Shown in pieces: positions 18,636 to 29,700 of a stretch of 64,000 bases of DNA (position 1 is its first letter; the number at the start of each line of letters is the position of its first letter). A program made the position numbers and the translations under genes. The stretch is taken from the NCBI RefSeq assembly GCF_046630315.1, contig NZ_LQBD01000036.1, forward strand, positions 137,998 to 201,997. The letters run 5' to 3'. The notes under the pieces were generated by a model. It was not told the DNA's origin. It saw nothing but the letters and a program-made list of their open reading frames with translations, and did no database searches. This DNA is from Brucella anthropi_A. GTDB taxonomy: Bacteria > Pseudomonadota > Alphaproteobacteria > Rhizobiales > Rhizobiaceae.

Positions 18636-21600
18636 TCACTTCTGTTTGGGAAGCTCTACGACGATTTCATGTTCGCCGTCCGGCTTGATCGGCACGCCTT
18701 CATCCGGCTTGCCGACCTTGCGGCCATTGAGCTTCACCGCCTTGTCCTTGGCACCCGCCACGACCTTCACGCGGTAGAGCGCTTCGCCAAAGCGAAGTTC
18801 CGCTTCATAGCCGTCCCATTCCGGCGGCAGGGCCGGATCGAGATGCAGGCGGTCGCCGCGCCTGGTGACGCCGAGGATACCTTCCGTCGCCACACGGTAG
18901 AACCAGCCGGCGGAGCCGGTATACCAGGTCCAGCCGCCCTGTCCGCGACGCGGCTCGACGGAATAGATGTCGGCTGCGATCACATAAGGCTCGACACGGT
19001 AGATATCCGGGTTGCGGCCATGGCTGACCGGGCTGATGAGCGAGAACAGCTTCCATGCTTCCGCCGTCTTGCCCATGCGGGCGAGCGCCAGAATGGCCCA
19101 GGTCGCGCCATGGGTATACTGACCGCCATTCTCGCGGACGCCGGGCGGATAGCCCTTGATGTAGCCCGGCTCCTGAATGGTCACGTCGAAAGGCGGCGTG
19201 AACAGACGCAGCAATTCGCCTTCGTCATCCAGCAGGTATTTTTCGAGCGAAGCCATCGCCTGTTCGGCACGCTTCGGATCGGCAACGCCGGACAGCACGC
19301 TCCAGGACTGCGCAATGGCATCGATCTGGCATTCGTCGCTGTCCTTCGAGCCAAGCGGCGCGCCATTGTCGTAAAAGCCGCGGCGATACCACTGGCCATC
19401 CCAACCGTCGCGGTCGAGGGCCTTTGTCAGGCTTTCCAGATGCGCTTTCCAGATATCGACGCGCTTCTTGTCCTTGCGCGCTTCGGCAATCGGGATGAAT
19501 TTGCCGAGCGTATAGGCAAGGAACCAGCCGAGCCACACGCTCTCGCCCTCGCCCTTCACGCCGACGAGATTCATGCCGTCGTTCCAGTCGCCGCCAAGGA
19601 TCAGCGGCAGGCCGTGCTTGCCGGTTCGCGCCACCGCAAGATCGAGCGCCAGCGCGCAATGCTCATAGAGGCTTGCCGTCTGCTCGGAGATTTCCGGCTG
19701 ATAGAAGGCATCGTGTTCGCCCTCCTCCAGCTTGCGCCCTGCGAGGAACGGCAGCTTTTCGTCGAGGATCGAGCGGTCGCCCGTCGTCTCGACATAAAGC
19801 GAGGCGCCATAGCCGAGCCAGACCACATCGTCCGAGATCAGCGTACGCACGCCCGCACCCGTGGCAGGCAGCCACCAATGCTGAACATCGCCTTCCGGGA
19901 ACTGGCGCGATGCGGCATTGAGGATTTGCGCACGGGCAAGCGACGGATCGAGCAGAAGCAGCGACAGCGTGTCCTGCAACTGATCGCGGAAGCCGAACGC
20001 ACCGCTTGCCTGATAGAAGGCGGCGCGCGCCCAGATACGGCAGGCAATCGCCTGATAAGGAAGCCAGCCATTGACCAGAAGGTCGAAAGCCGGATCGGGC
20101 GTCTTTACCTGAACGCGGTCGAACAGACCCTCCCAATGGCGCTTGGCGGCGGCAAGCCTGTCGCCGAACGAAACCTTGCGGGTCTCGGCGATCAGCGTCT
20201 TTGCCTGTTTCTGATCGGCGGCATTGCCGAGCAGGAAGACGATCTCACGCGCTTCGCCCGGCCCCACCTCGATATCGAGGGCGAGCGCGGCGCAAGGATC
20301 GCGGCCTGCCTCGACCGTGCCTGAAAGCGCCTTGCCAGCCAGCACGACCTCCGGCCTGTCCACCGAGCCGGTGGTGCCGATGAATTCGCTGCGGTCGGCA
20401 GTGACGGATTGCGGCTTTTCGGTTGCGGCAAAGAAGGCGATCTGCCCGGACTTGTCGGGATGGTACGGATTGCCTGCAAAGAGCGCGCCCAGTTCCTCAT
20501 CCTGCGACGGCACGATGAACGGCGCATTCTTGGCGCGGGCATTGCCCAGCACCCATTCGACATAGCCATAGATGCGCAGCTTGCGCTTGGATCGCCCCTT
20601 ATTGGTGATCGTCAGGCGCGACAGGCGCACCGGCTTGTCCGCATCCACGATATGGGTCAGATCAAGCGCCAGCTCGCCATGCTGTGCCCCGAAGCTCGAA
20701 TAGCCGTGGCCATGGCGCGCTTCATAGGTCACCGCCTCGTCGCGCAGCACGCTTGCGGTCGGCGCAAAGGTGCGGCCCGTTTCACGGTCGAGAATATAGA
20801 TCGCCTCGCCCGGACGGTTCGTGACCGGATCGTTCGCCCATGGGGTGAGCTGATAATCGCGGCTGTTGCCTGCCCAGGTGAAGGCCGAACCTTCCGCCGA
20901 GACATGAAAACCGAAATTCGGATTGGCGATCACATTGATCCACGGATGCGGCGTGGTGGTGCGATTGTTGATGCGCACCACATAGGAGCCATCCTCCGCA
21001 AAACCGCCATAGCCGTTCCAGAAGCGAAGATCGTCGCCGGATGGCACAGGACGGTTCACTGCTGGCTGGACCGCAGGCCGGCGTTCTTCCGTCCCGCGTT
21101 CGATGGCGATGGGCGCAAGACCGGCAGCGCCCAGCCCCTGAGAGGACATCTGTGCCGAAGCCTGACCGACAATGGCGGTCTTGGCGTCGCGCGCGGCCAG
21201 ATCGACGGTGATTTCCTCGCTGCGGCGCAATTGCTCGGCCAGCGAGCCGTTCTGTGCATGCATGACGATGCGCGCCGAAGCGAGCAGCGTGTTGTAGCTT
21301 TCGTCACTCATCTGGTCGCGACGGACCGCGAAGATGTGCGGCTGACCGCCGCCACGGGCGCGGAAGCCTTCGACGATCCAGTCGATGGCGCGCTGTGTGT
21401 CCTGCGCATAGGAGAAAGCGCGCTCGTTGACCGCCACGACATCGACGGTGAGGCCCTTCGAGCGCCAGTATTCCTGCGCGCGCAGCACGCCGCGCAACAC
21501 GTCGAGATCGGCTTCGTTGTCGATGCGCAGCGCGAAGATCGGATAATCGCCGGAAATCGACATCGGCCACAGGTCCGACTGCTTGCCGAGGCCGCTGGCG

Positions 21601-24600
21601 ATGGTTTCCGGCGGCTGGCGCAATGTCCGCTCCGGATAGAGCAGATAGGCGGCGACCTTCTGATAATCGGCAGCTTCGGCAGGCTTGATGCCGATATGGT
21701 AGAGCTGCACCTGCGAACTGGTCCACGACAGGGAATATTCGCGGGCGAAGGTTTCCGGGTGGCGATGCAGCGCCACGGCATGTTCCACCGCATCGCGGCT
21801 TCCGCCTGCAAAGGTCCAGAAGACGAGGCTCACCTTCTTATGCGCCGGAACGCGGACGCGCGTGCGCACCGAAGCGATCGGGTCGAGCACGCAGCCCTGG
21901 CTGCCGGTAAACCTCGCGCCCGGATCGAAGGCAGCCGCATCGCGCAAGGAACGACCACGCCCGACAAAGGCACGACGGTCGGTTTCCACCTCGATCTCGC
22001 GCACGGCCCCCGTGAGGTCGGTCATGAAATGCGCGACATGAATATCCGGATCGGACGGCGCGCGCTTGCGGCGCTTGGCATAGATGGTGGACCCATTGTC
22101 GGAGATTTCGGTTTCCACGAACATCTTGGCAAAGGCCGGATGGGCGGCATCGCCGTCGCTATCGGTCAGCACCAGTTCCGCATAGGAGGTGACCTCGATC
22201 ATGCGGTCGCGGGCGGACGTGTTGATGATGTCGAGCCTACGGCCCTCGCCGTCAGATTCCGACGACACGATCACTTCCATGACCGTCTTGATATCACCGG
22301 CGGTCTTGTAGAATTCCGCCTTGTCTTCGGTGAAGACCGTCTTGGTTTCCTCTTCCGGGTTGCGGACCGGCTCGCCGGTCGCCGACCACCAATAGCCGCT
22401 TTCCATGTCGCGCAGGAACAGGAATGTGCCCTGCAAATCTTCCGACGCATCGGCGTGGAAGCGGGTAATGTCCCAATTGTGCCAGCGGCTGTAGCCCGAG
22501 CCATTGGCCGTCACCATCAGCGCATATTGGCCGTTCGACATCATATGGGTGGTGCGCGGCGCCTTGAACGGCTTGTCGACAATCCGCATCGGCGCATCGT
22601 CGAAGCCGCCGGAATCAACCCGCATCGGATTTTCCGTCTTGGCGTAGATCATCGGGATTTCGCGCGGCGCCTTTTCCTGAAGCAGGAGTTCGGCGGCCTC
22701 GATCACCGGATCGGAGTGGAAACGCTCGCGCATCCGGCCTTCGAAGATCACATTGTTGACCGCGATGATCGCCATGCCATGATGGTGGGCATAGTAGTTC
22801 TTGACCACCGCACAAAGCTCTCCTTCGCGAACACGCGACGGCGTGAAATCCACCGAATCGTGGAAGCCATAGCGCCCAAGCGCGCCGAGCTTGGCAAGGC
22901 GCTTGAGGTTGGCAACGGCTGCGGCCGGCTGATATTGCGCGGCAAGCAGGCTCGCATAGGGCGCGATGACCGCATTGCGCGACAGGCCGCGTTGCAGGCC
23001 GAGATTCGGCACGCCGAAGTTGGAATACTGGTAGTTCATATGCGCATCGCGCGCATTGAACGCCGCTTCCGAAATGCCCCATGGCAGGCCACGCGAGGTC
23101 GCATAGTCGATCTGGCGCTGCACCACGAGCTTGTTGGTCTGGTCGAGAAGCGAACCGAGCGGCTCGGACATGACCAGCGGCGGCATCAGATATTCGAACA
23201 TCGAGCCCGACCAGGAGAGCAGAGCGCCCTTCCAGCCCACCGGCACCAGAAGACGGCCAAGCTTGAACCAATGTTCGACCGGCACGTCGCCCTTGGCAAT
23301 CGCAAACAGGCTTGCCAGACGCGCTTCCGACGCCAGAAGATCGTAGCAGCTTTCGTCCAGTTCGTTTTCCTGCACGCGGAAACCGATGGAGAGTAGGCGG
23401 CGCTCCTTCCGCTCAAGGAAGCCGAACTGCATGTCGAATGCCAGCTGGCGCGAACGGGTTGCGAGATCGCGCAGACGTTCGCGCAGCGCATCCGTGTCGT
23501 GCTCGCCGATGGAATCGTCGGTATGCGCCTTGCAGGTATCGACCAGAATACGGCCCCATTCCACGGCTTCCGCGCTGGCGGGCGTTTCGATTTCGCCGTC
23601 GAGTTCGTCCATCAGGCGCACGATATCGGTTGCGAAGAGCGACAGGTTGATGGTGCGGAAGGATGCCGTTTCCGGCTCATCCTTGATAGAAATCACGGCG
23701 CGGCGGAAATTGGCGATCCGCTCTTCCAGACGGCGGCGCAGCGGACGCAAAATCCGGCGGTCGTCCGGGATTTTTGCGATTGTCTCTTCCAGGATGTCGT
23801 TGACATCGAGAATGCCGTCGAGATCCCCTTGCATGTAGACGGACGGCGCTTCGGCCCATTCTTCCAATGCGGACGACAATGTGACCAGATGACCGGCAAG
23901 ATTGCCGCTATCCACCGCCGAGACATAGAGCGGGCGCATCGGCGTCAGCGTGTTGGTCTCGTACCAATTGTAGAGATGGCCCTGATATTTCTCCATCTTC
24001 TCAAGCGTATTGACGGTCGCTTCAACTCGATCCAGCGTTTCGCCAAAGCCGATCCAGCCGAAATCACGCGCGGCGACCACCGACAGGAGATAGACGCCGA
24101 TATTGGTCGGCGATGTGCGCTGCGCGACAATCGGCGCCGGGTCTTCCTGGAAGTTGTCCGGCGGCAGATGGTTGTTCTCTTCATTGGCGAATTCGGCGAA
24201 ATAGCGCCATGTCCGGCGCGCATAGCGGCGCAGGTCCGACTTGTCGGAAGAAAGCACTTCCAGCGTGTCCTGCGGCTTGGCCGAACGGCTGACGAGCCAC
24301 GCGATCAGCGGCGAGGCAAACCAGATGACGGCGAAAGGTGCGGCGATCAGCGCGGCATGGCTTTCAGCGGCAAGGGGGAAGAAGATCGCCAGACCCGCAA
24401 TCGCCAGGGCCGGCCACATGAGCTGGAAATAATAAAGCAGCGTATCGGGAGAGGTTTTCGCCTGTGCCGCCGTGCGCCATTCCAGTAGATTGCGGTGCGA
24501 GACGAACAGGCGATAGAGGGTGCGCGCAATGGCATCGGCCATCAAAAACGCCGAATGCGCGATGAAGGTGGTGCGCAGCGCCACGTCCGCCGTGCCGAGC

Positions 24601-27302
24601 GCGATATCGGTCAGCACCGATTGCGCGTGGCCTTTCAGCGAATAGTCCATGTTCGAGGGGATGAGGTTCGTCACAATGCCGAAGGTCGGGGCCACGAACA
24701 TGGAAAGAATGAGGAAGCCCTGCCAGACGGCGGCGGCGCCAAGCGGCAGGACGCACCAGCCGACAACGGCTGCGATCAGCCACAGGATGGGATTGAGCGA
24801 GCGGCGCAGATTGTCGACCATCTTCCAGCGCGTGATGGCGCTGACGCCGCGGCTCGTCGAGAACAGCCACGGCAGAAGCTGCCAGTCGCCACGCGCCCAG
24901 CGATGGTGACGCGAAACGTCGACATTATAGCCGGTCGGATAATCCTCGACCACTTCAACGTCGCTGACCAGCGCCGCGCGGGCATAGCCGCCTTCGAGAA
25001 GGTCATGGCTGAGCAGCGTGTTTTCCGGCACGCGGCCCTTCAGCGCCGCCTCGAAAGCGTCGATGTCGTAAAGTCCCTTGCCGGTGAAGGTGCCTTCGCC
25101 GAGCAAGTCCTGATAGGTGTCGGACACGGCAAAGACATAAGGATCAATACCGCGATTGACCGAGAAGACGCGCTGCAGGAACGAGGCTTCGTCGCCGGTG
25201 GTGAGCGAAGGCGTGACGCGCGGCTGGAGAATGCCGTAGCCACGGATGACCTTGCCGGTCTTCTCGTCAATGACGGGGCGGTTCAGCGGATGGCTGAGCT
25301 TGCCGGCCAGATGCGTGACGGATTCCGGCGTCAGACGCGTATCGGCGTCCAGCGTCATCACATATTTGATTTCCTTCGGCAGGCGCTCGTCGGCGGGGAA
25401 GAAACTCGTATCCTGATCGCCGCGCAAGAGCAGGTTCAGCTCGTGCAGCTTGCCGCGCTTGCGCTCCCAGCCCATCCAGCAATTCTGCTTCTCGTTGAAC
25501 AGGCGGCGGCGGTGCAGAAGGAAAAAGCGCGGCTGGTCGTCGCCGGTATAATGCTCATTGAGCCTGGCGATTTCCTCACGCGCATATTCATAGATTTCCA
25601 TATCCGCGGGCGTGATCTCCTGGCTTGCATCGGTCCAGTCGCTGACCAATGCAAAGTAGATTTCACCGCGCGGATTGGTGAGATAATGAACTTCCAGATT
25701 GCGAATCTGCTCGTCGATGGAATCCCGCGAGGTGATGAAGGTCGGCACCGCAACCAGCGTGCGCGCCTCCGCCGGCAGGCCTTCCTTATATTCGAAACCG
25801 ATAAGCCGTGTCGGCTGCACGAACCATGGCACCAGCGCATTGAACAGCGAATAGGACGCGTCCATCGCCGGGAAAAGCGCCAGAAGCGTGAACAGCGTGC
25901 GCAGATCGGTCGAAAGACCGGCGCGGATCATGCAGTAGTTCACCAGAAGCAAGGTCAGGATGGTGAGGATCGCCGTGGGGATGAACAGGCCCCAAAGGCC
26001 GAGCCCCCGATAGAAGCGCAGCGCCCTGGCCCCGAACGGCGCCTTGTAACCGCAGACCTTTTCCAGTTCCTTGCGGCCTTCGCCTGAAAGATAATAGGCG
26101 ATTGCGCCCTTGCCTTCCGCTTCCGGATGTCCTGCCTTTTCGGCACGGTGGCCGTCTTCGGCCAGCTTGAGCGCTGCCCAGGTGATGTCGATTTCGCTCA
26201 TGTCCGAATAGCGGGCGAGCTTTTCGATCGTCACGCGATAGGCATTGCGGGAGCGGAAATCCAGAAGCTCGAAATCGCTGTGGTCGCGCAGGATCGCATC
26301 GACCTCGTTGACGGTTTCGAACCAGGTTTCCCAGTCCACGTCGTCAATGGATTTCAGGCTGCGGATGACATTGCCCATCGTGACGCCGCCGGTGGACTGG
26401 CGGGCATGTTCCTCGACGATGGCGTCTTCGGCATTGCTGCCTTCCTGTTCCAGAATCCGTTCCAGCCAGTTGGCTGCCGCCGTGGTGTCGGTGGAGGAGG
26501 AACGCAGGCGATAAAGCAGATGGGTCGCGAAAGTGCTGTCGCGGGCGGCATCGGCATATTGCGCCAGAACCGAATCCAGTTCGGCCCCGTCGGCGGCCAC
26601 CACGATGCGGTCGGCAGCCGTATTGGCAAGATTGCGCATGATGCGCGCGCGATCGACGCGCAGTGCCAGGCGGCGCGCATTCTCGATCAGGAAATAGCGC
26701 ACCGCAGACGGCAGCGCCCACAATTCACCGATCTTCAGCGGCTCGACGGTCTGGAAACCCTTGACGATGGCCGTCAGCGTCTTCAGCGAGAAATTGCTGT
26801 CCGTATGGGCGACATAAAGCCAGGCCAGCGCGAAAATGCGCGGCATGCCCTCGTAATTTTCGGACGGCGCCTTGTAGAGCGGCAGTTGCCGGATGAAGCG
26901 GCGCGGCAGGTCGCGGCGGGCCTGCTGCACGTTTTTGTCGATCTGGTAATGGTTGTCGAGCAGCCATTGGGCGGCTGGCGTGATGGTTTCGCCCGCGCGC
27001 GAGGCGGCATCGGAGGCGCGGTAGGCATGCAGGATCAGCTTGCCGTTTTCGGACAGGCGCTGATCGAAGGGAAAGGAAATATAGCCCGGCAGCGGAATGT
27101 CTTCGCCGCGCGCCACGGCAGCGGCAAGCGCGCCAAGCTCTTCCTCGGTCTTATACAGGGCCCGGATGGGAGACGGCTGTTCAGGCGGAATCCGGCCCGA
27201 TGCATCGGGCTCGCTGGATTTGGGTTCCATCGACGGTTGCTGCATCGGCGATTTATTCTCGGTAGAGGTTGATCTGGAGAGCGAAGAAGACAATTCCGGC
27301 AT
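18636..27302 (-). CDS. cgs: Cyclic beta-1,2-glucan synthase (NdvB/ChvB homologue)
   Basis: A giant inner-membrane enzyme of 2888 aa that makes periplasmic cyclic beta-1,2-glucan, a known Brucella virulence factor. The N-terminal third holds hydrophobic segments and a GT84 domain with DADTRLTPES (near 652) and the RWARGDWQLLPW motif (near 802). The centre has carbohydrate-binding-like repeats. The C-terminal GH94 glycan-phosphorylase-like domain, with GDWNDGMNLVG (near 2572), controls ring size in the family. Published Brucella proteins are about 2830-2870 aa, so the start may be internal; 27302 has AAGG 6-9 nt upstream, while Met20 (27245) has no clear site. The reading frame is intact throughout. 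Confidence 0.96.
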   Translation of the reverse strand: MPELSSSLSRSTSTENKSPMQQPSMEPKSSEPDASGRIPPEQPSPIRALYKTEEELGALAAAVARGEDIPLPGYISFPFDQRLSENGKLILHAYRASDAASRAGETITPAAQWLLDNHYQIDKNVQQARRDLPRRFIRQLPLYKAPSENYEGMPRIFALAWLYVAHTDSNFSLKTLTAIVKGFQTVEPLKIGELWALPSAVRYFLIENARRLALRVDRARIMRNLANTAADRIVVAADGAELDSVLAQYADAARDSTFATHLLYRLRSSSTDTTAAANWLERILEQEGSNAEDAIVEEHARQSTGGVTMGNVIRSLKSIDDVDWETWFETVNEVDAILRDHSDFELLDFRSRNAYRVTIEKLARYSDMSEIDITWAALKLAEDGHRAEKAGHPEAEGKGAIAYYLSGEGRKELEKVCGYKAPFGARALRFYRGLGLWGLFIPTAILTILTLLLVNYCMIRAGLSTDLRTLFTLLALFPAMDASYSLFNALVPWFVQPTRLIGFEYKEGLPAEARTLVAVPTFITSRDSIDEQIRNLEVHYLTNPRGEIYFALVSDWTDASQEITPADMEIYEYAREEIARLNEHYTGDDQPRFFLLHRRRLFNEKQNCWMGWERKRGKLHELNLLLRGDQDTSFFPADERLPKEIKYVMTLDADTRLTPESVTHLAGKLSHPLNRPVIDEKTGKVIRGYGILQPRVTPSLTTGDEASFLQRVFSVNRGIDPYVFAVSDTYQDLLGEGTFTGKGLYDIDAFEAALKGRVPENTLLSHDLLEGGYARAALVSDVEVVEDYPTGYNVDVSRHHRWARGDWQLLPWLFSTSRGVSAITRWKMVDNLRRSLNPILWLIAAVVGWCVLPLGAAAVWQGFLILSMFVAPTFGIVTNLIPSNMDYSLKGHAQSVLTDIALGTADVALRTTFIAHSAFLMADAIARTLYRLFVSHRNLLEWRTAAQAKTSPDTLLYYFQLMWPALAIAGLAIFFPLAAESHAALIAAPFAVIWFASPLIAWLVSRSAKPQDTLEVLSSDKSDLRRYARRTWRYFAEFANEENNHLPPDNFQEDPAPIVAQRTSPTNIGVYLLSVVAARDFGWIGFGETLDRVEATVNTLEKMEKYQGHLYNWYETNTLTPMRPLYVSAVDSGNLAGHLVTLSSALEEWAEAPSVYMQGDLDGILDVNDILEETIAKIPDDRRILRPLRRRLEERIANFRRAVISIKDEPETASFRTINLSLFATDIVRLMDELDGEIETPASAEAVEWGRILVDTCKAHTDDSIGEHDTDALRERLRDLATRSRQLAFDMQFGFLERKERRLLSIGFRVQENELDESCYDLLASEARLASLFAIAKGDVPVEHWFKLGRLLVPVGWKGALLSWSGSMFEYLMPPLVMSEPLGSLLDQTNKLVVQRQIDYATSRGLPWGISEAAFNARDAHMNYQYSNFGVPNLGLQRGLSRNAVIAPYASLLAAQYQPAAAVANLKRLAKLGALGRYGFHDSVDFTPSRVREGELCAVVKNYYAHHHGMAIIAVNNVIFEGRMRERFHSDPVIEAAELLLQEKAPREIPMIYAKTENPMRVDSGGFDDAPMRIVDKPFKAPRTTHMMSNGQYALMVTANGSGYSRWHNWDITRFHADASEDLQGTFLFLRDMESGYWWSATGEPVRNPEEETKTVFTEDKAEFYKTAGDIKTVMEVIVSSESDGEGRRLDIINTSARDRMIEVTSYAELVLTDSDGDAAHPAFAKMFVETEISDNGSTIYAKRRKRAPSDPDIHVAHFMTDLTGAVREIEVETDRRAFVGRGRSLRDAAAFDPGARFTGSQGCVLDPIASVRTRVRVPAHKKVSLVFWTFAGGSRDAVEHAVALHRHPETFAREYSLSWTSSQVQLYHIGIKPAEAADYQKVAAYLLYPERTLRQPPETIASGLGKQSDLWPMSISGDYPIFALRIDNEADLDVLRGVLRAQEYWRSKGLTVDVVAVNERAFSYAQDTQRAIDWIVEGFRARGGGQPHIFAVRRDQMSDESYNTLLASARIVMHAQNGSLAEQLRRSEEITVDLAARDAKTAIVGQASAQMSSQGLGAAGLAPIAIERGTEERRPAVQPAVNRPVPSGDDLRFWNGYGGFAEDGSYVVRINNRTTTPHPWINVIANPNFGFHVSAEGSAFTWAGNSRDYQLTPWANDPVTNRPGEAIYILDRETGRTFAPTASVLRDEAVTYEARHGHGYSSFGAQHGELALDLTHIVDADKPVRLSRLTITNKGRSKRKLRIYGYVEWVLGNARAKNAPFIVPSQDEELGALFAGNPYHPDKSGQIAFFAATEKPQSVTADRSEFIGTTGSVDRPEVVLAGKALSGTVEAGRDPCAALALDIEVGPGEAREIVFLLGNAADQKQAKTLIAETRKVSFGDRLAAAKRHWEGLFDRVQVKTPDPAFDLLVNGWLPYQAIACRIWARAAFYQASGAFGFRDQLQDTLSLLLLDPSLARAQILNAASRQFPEGDVQHWWLPATGAGVRTLISDDVVWLGYGASLYVETTGDRSILDEKLPFLAGRKLEEGEHDAFYQPEISEQTASLYEHCALALDLAVARTGKHGLPLILGGDWNDGMNLVGVKGEGESVWLGWFLAYTLGKFIPIAEARKDKKRVDIWKAHLESLTKALDRDGWDGQWYRRGFYDNGAPLGSKDSDECQIDAIAQSWSVLSGVADPKRAEQAMASLEKYLLDDEGELLRLFTPPFDVTIQEPGYIKGYPPGVRENGGQYTHGATWAILALARMGKTAEAWKLFSLISPVSHGRNPDIYRVEPYVIAADIYSVEPRRGQGGWTWYTGSAGWFYRVATEGILGVTRRGDRLHLDPALPPEWDGYEAELRFGEALYRVKVVAGAKDKAVKLNGRKVGKPDEGVPIKPDGEHEIVVELPKQK

Positions 27303-27689
27303 CTGCCTTAACAGCCTTTCCGAAGGAAATGAGTTATCTGCGGCGGGTGGATACTGACATTATTTTCACTTCAGGGAAACGGCAGTATCCGTGATCGGTT
27401 CCCTGAATGTCGACCGCATTTGGCCAAAATGCGACGGCGCAATGTGCTGATCTTCAAACCGTTTGAATCGCAACGCACAATTCTTTCCGCCCATTAATGT
27501 TGCGTTATGGAACACCCCGTTTCCTGCAACCCTAACATATTGAAAATAAAAATAATACTACCGCAGGTAACGCACCGAAAATTTCATCGCGAAAGGCTCG
27601 TACTCTGAAATACGGAAAAGCCCGGCAGGCCTGCGGGAATCACCGCGCATCTGCCGGGCCTTGTGTTTCAGTTCACCCGAAATTGAGGA
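27303..27689. other. Intergenic region upstream of cgs
   Basis: No gene is seen. The end nearest cysA holds that operon's terminator. The rest (27303-27616) should contain the cgs promoter on the minus strand, with an AT-rich patch around 27535-27560, but I cannot assign -35 and -10 boxes. Confidence 0.6.
27617..27663 (-). terminator. Terminator of the sulfate transport operon
   Basis: A 9-bp stem, GCCCGGCAG (27620-27628) with CTGCCGGGC (27651-27659). On the minus strand it is followed by TTTTCCG. It lies about 30 nt after the cysA stop. Confidence 0.75.
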
Positions 27690-28754
27690 TCAGGAATCTG
27701 CTCCGGAACCGGTGTCTCCGGTCGGAAAAAGCTTCCAGTAGCGCGGGCGGAAAGCGATGCGGCTTTTTTCCGCAGCCGGATGTTCGGCCGGAATTTCGAT
27801 CTCGATCCGCTCGCGCGCGCCACCCACTTCCAGTTCGACACGCCGCTTGCCGCCCGAACGGCGGCTGGCCACCACCGTGCCTGCAATGCAGCCGCCGCAA
27901 CCATCCAGCAATTCCACATCGTGCGGGCGGAAGAAGAGTTGTGCGTCACCGTCCGCCACACCCTCGACGGTAAGGCCGATATTGCGGTCGACAAGCCAGA
28001 CCTCGCCCTTTTCGACCCGCACCGGCAGCGTGCTGGACTCGCCGATGAAGCCATAGACACCGGGGGAATTCGGATTGTCATAGACCTCGTCCGGCGTGCC
28101 GATCTGCTCGATACGGCCCTGGCTCATCACCACCACGCGGTCGGCCAGTTCCAGCGCCTCGTCCTGATCATGCGTCACGAAAACGGTGGTATGGCCGGTC
28201 TTGTCGTGGATTTCGCGCAGCCAGCGGCGCAATTCCTTGCGCACCAGCGCATCGAGCGCACCGAACGGTTCGTCGAGAAGCAGGACTTTCGGCTCGATCG
28301 CCATGGCGCGGGCAAGCGCCACGCGCTGGCGCTGGCCGCCGGAAAGCTGTGCCGGATAGCGTTTTTCGAGCCCCTGCAACTGGACGAGATCGAGCAGTTC
28401 CAGCGCGCGATTACGAATGGCATCGCTCGACGGGCGTGTCGCGCTGGGGCGCACCTTGAGGCCGAAGCCGATATTCTCCGCCACCGTCATATGACGGAAC
28501 AGCGCATAATGCTGGAAAACGAAGCCGACATTGCGCTCCTGCACGCTCTTCTGCGACGCATCCTCATCGCCAAAGAAAATCGTGCCCTCGGTCGGCGTTT
28601 CCAGCCCGGCGATCAGGCGCAAAAGCGTGGTCTTGCCCGAACCGGAAGGTCCAAGCAGGGCGATCAGCTCGCCGGAGCGAATATCCAGCGAGACATTATG
28701 CAAAGCCGGGAAGCGAGCGAACTCCTTACGCACACCGGCAACACGAACTTCCAT
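27690..28754 (-). CDS. cysA: Sulfate/thiosulfate ABC importer, ATPase
   Basis: A 354-aa ABC ATPase with Walker A GPSGSGKT (35-42), signature LSGGQRQR, Walker B VLLLDEPFGALD and a C-terminal TOBE-like regulatory region. It powers sulfate import together with CysT, CysW and Sbp. ATG 28754 has AAGGA 7-11 nt upstream; the frame stays open further upstream but that part is not CysA-like. It is the last gene of the operon, 73 nt after cysW. Confidence 0.95.
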   Translation of the reverse strand: MEVRVAGVRKEFARFPALHNVSLDIRSGELIALLGPSGSGKTTLLRLIAGLETPTEGTIFFGDEDASQKSVQERNVGFVFQHYALFRHMTVAENIGFGLKVRPSATRPSSDAIRNRALELLDLVQLQGLEKRYPAQLSGGQRQRVALARAMAIEPKVLLLDEPFGALDALVRKELRRWLREIHDKTGHTTVFVTHDQDEALELADRVVVMSQGRIEQIGTPDEVYDNPNSPGVYGFIGESSTLPVRVEKGEVWLVDRNIGLTVEGVADGDAQLFFRPHDVELLDGCGGCIAGTVVASRRSGGKRRVELEVGGARERIEIEIPAEHPAAEKSRIAFRPRYWKLFPTGDTGSGADS

Positions 28755-28827
28755 TCCCAATCCTTTCCCCTGCCGCCGCGCGGCCATGTTCATTTCCACC
28801 GCCTTGCGGACGGCTATCGGTTCAATT

Positions 28828-29700
28828 TTAATGTCCGTTTCCGCTGCCGGCCAGCTCATCGCCATAGCGCAGTTCCAGCGCCGTCTTGATGGCAAGCGTC
28901 AGCAGCGCCAGAAAAGCCAGGAGCGACGCCACCGCGAATGCGCCGACGAAGTTATATTCGTTGTAGAGAATTTCCACATGCAGCGGCATCGTATTGGTGA
29001 GACCGCGAATATGTCCAGACACAACGGAAACAGCGCCGAACTCGCCCATTGCACGCGCATTGCACAGCAGCACGCCGTAAAGCAGCCCCCATTTGATATT
29101 GGGCAGCGTCACATGGCGGAAGGTCTGCCAGCCATTGGCGCCAAGCGAAATCGCAGCCTCCTCATCGCCGGTCCCCTGTTCCTGCATCAGCGGGATCAGT
29201 TCGCGTGCAACGAAGGGAAACGTGACGAAGACCGTGGCCAGCACGATGCCGGGGACCGCGAACAAGATTTCGATCCCATGCCGCGACAGCCACGGCCCGA
29301 GCAGGCTGTGGCTGGAGAACAGCAGCACGAAAACAAGGCCGGAAATGACCGGCGACACGGAAAAAGGCAGATCGATCAGCGTCGTCAGCAGCGCCTTGCC
29401 CTTGAATTCGAACTTGGCGATGGCCCAGGCGGCTGCAATGCCGAAGACCAGATTGAGCGGCACGGCGATGGCCGCGACGATCAGCGTGAGCCGGATCGCG
29501 GCCCAGGCGTCAGGCTCGACCAGCGCGGCCAAATATTCGCCCGCCCCCTTGCGGAAGGCTTCCACGAACACCGCAACCACCGGCAGAATGAGGAAGAGCG
29601 CCAGAAAAGCCAGCGCCAGGGCAATCAGCGTGATGCGTACGCCCAAGCTTTCGGTGACAGCGCTGCGGCAGGCGGGGGAATGCGCAGGTTCATGCGCCAT
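28828..29700 (-). CDS. cysW: Sulfate ABC importer, permease CysW
   Basis: A 290-aa inner-membrane permease with about six membrane segments and the cytoplasmic coupling motif EEAAISLGANGWQTFRHVTLP that docks on the ATPase. The NARAMGEFGAVSVVSGHIRG block is characteristic of CysW. Its first 11 nt overlap the end of cysT, indicating translational coupling. Confidence 0.95.
   Translation of the reverse strand: MAHEPAHSPACRSAVTESLGVRITLIALALAFLALFLILPVVAVFVEAFRKGAGEYLAALVEPDAWAAIRLTLIVAAIAVPLNLVFGIAAAWAIAKFEFKGKALLTTLIDLPFSVSPVISGLVFVLLFSSHSLLGPWLSRHGIEILFAVPGIVLATVFVTFPFVARELIPLMQEQGTGDEEAAISLGANGWQTFRHVTLPNIKWGLLYGVLLCNARAMGEFGAVSVVSGHIRGLTNTMPLHVEILYNEYNFVGAFAVASLLAFLALLTLAIKTALELRYGDELAGSGNGH

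Noticed and set aside
20409..23396. Plus-strand frame of 995 codons
   Set aside because: Antisense to cgs; no recognisable domains and no start signal.
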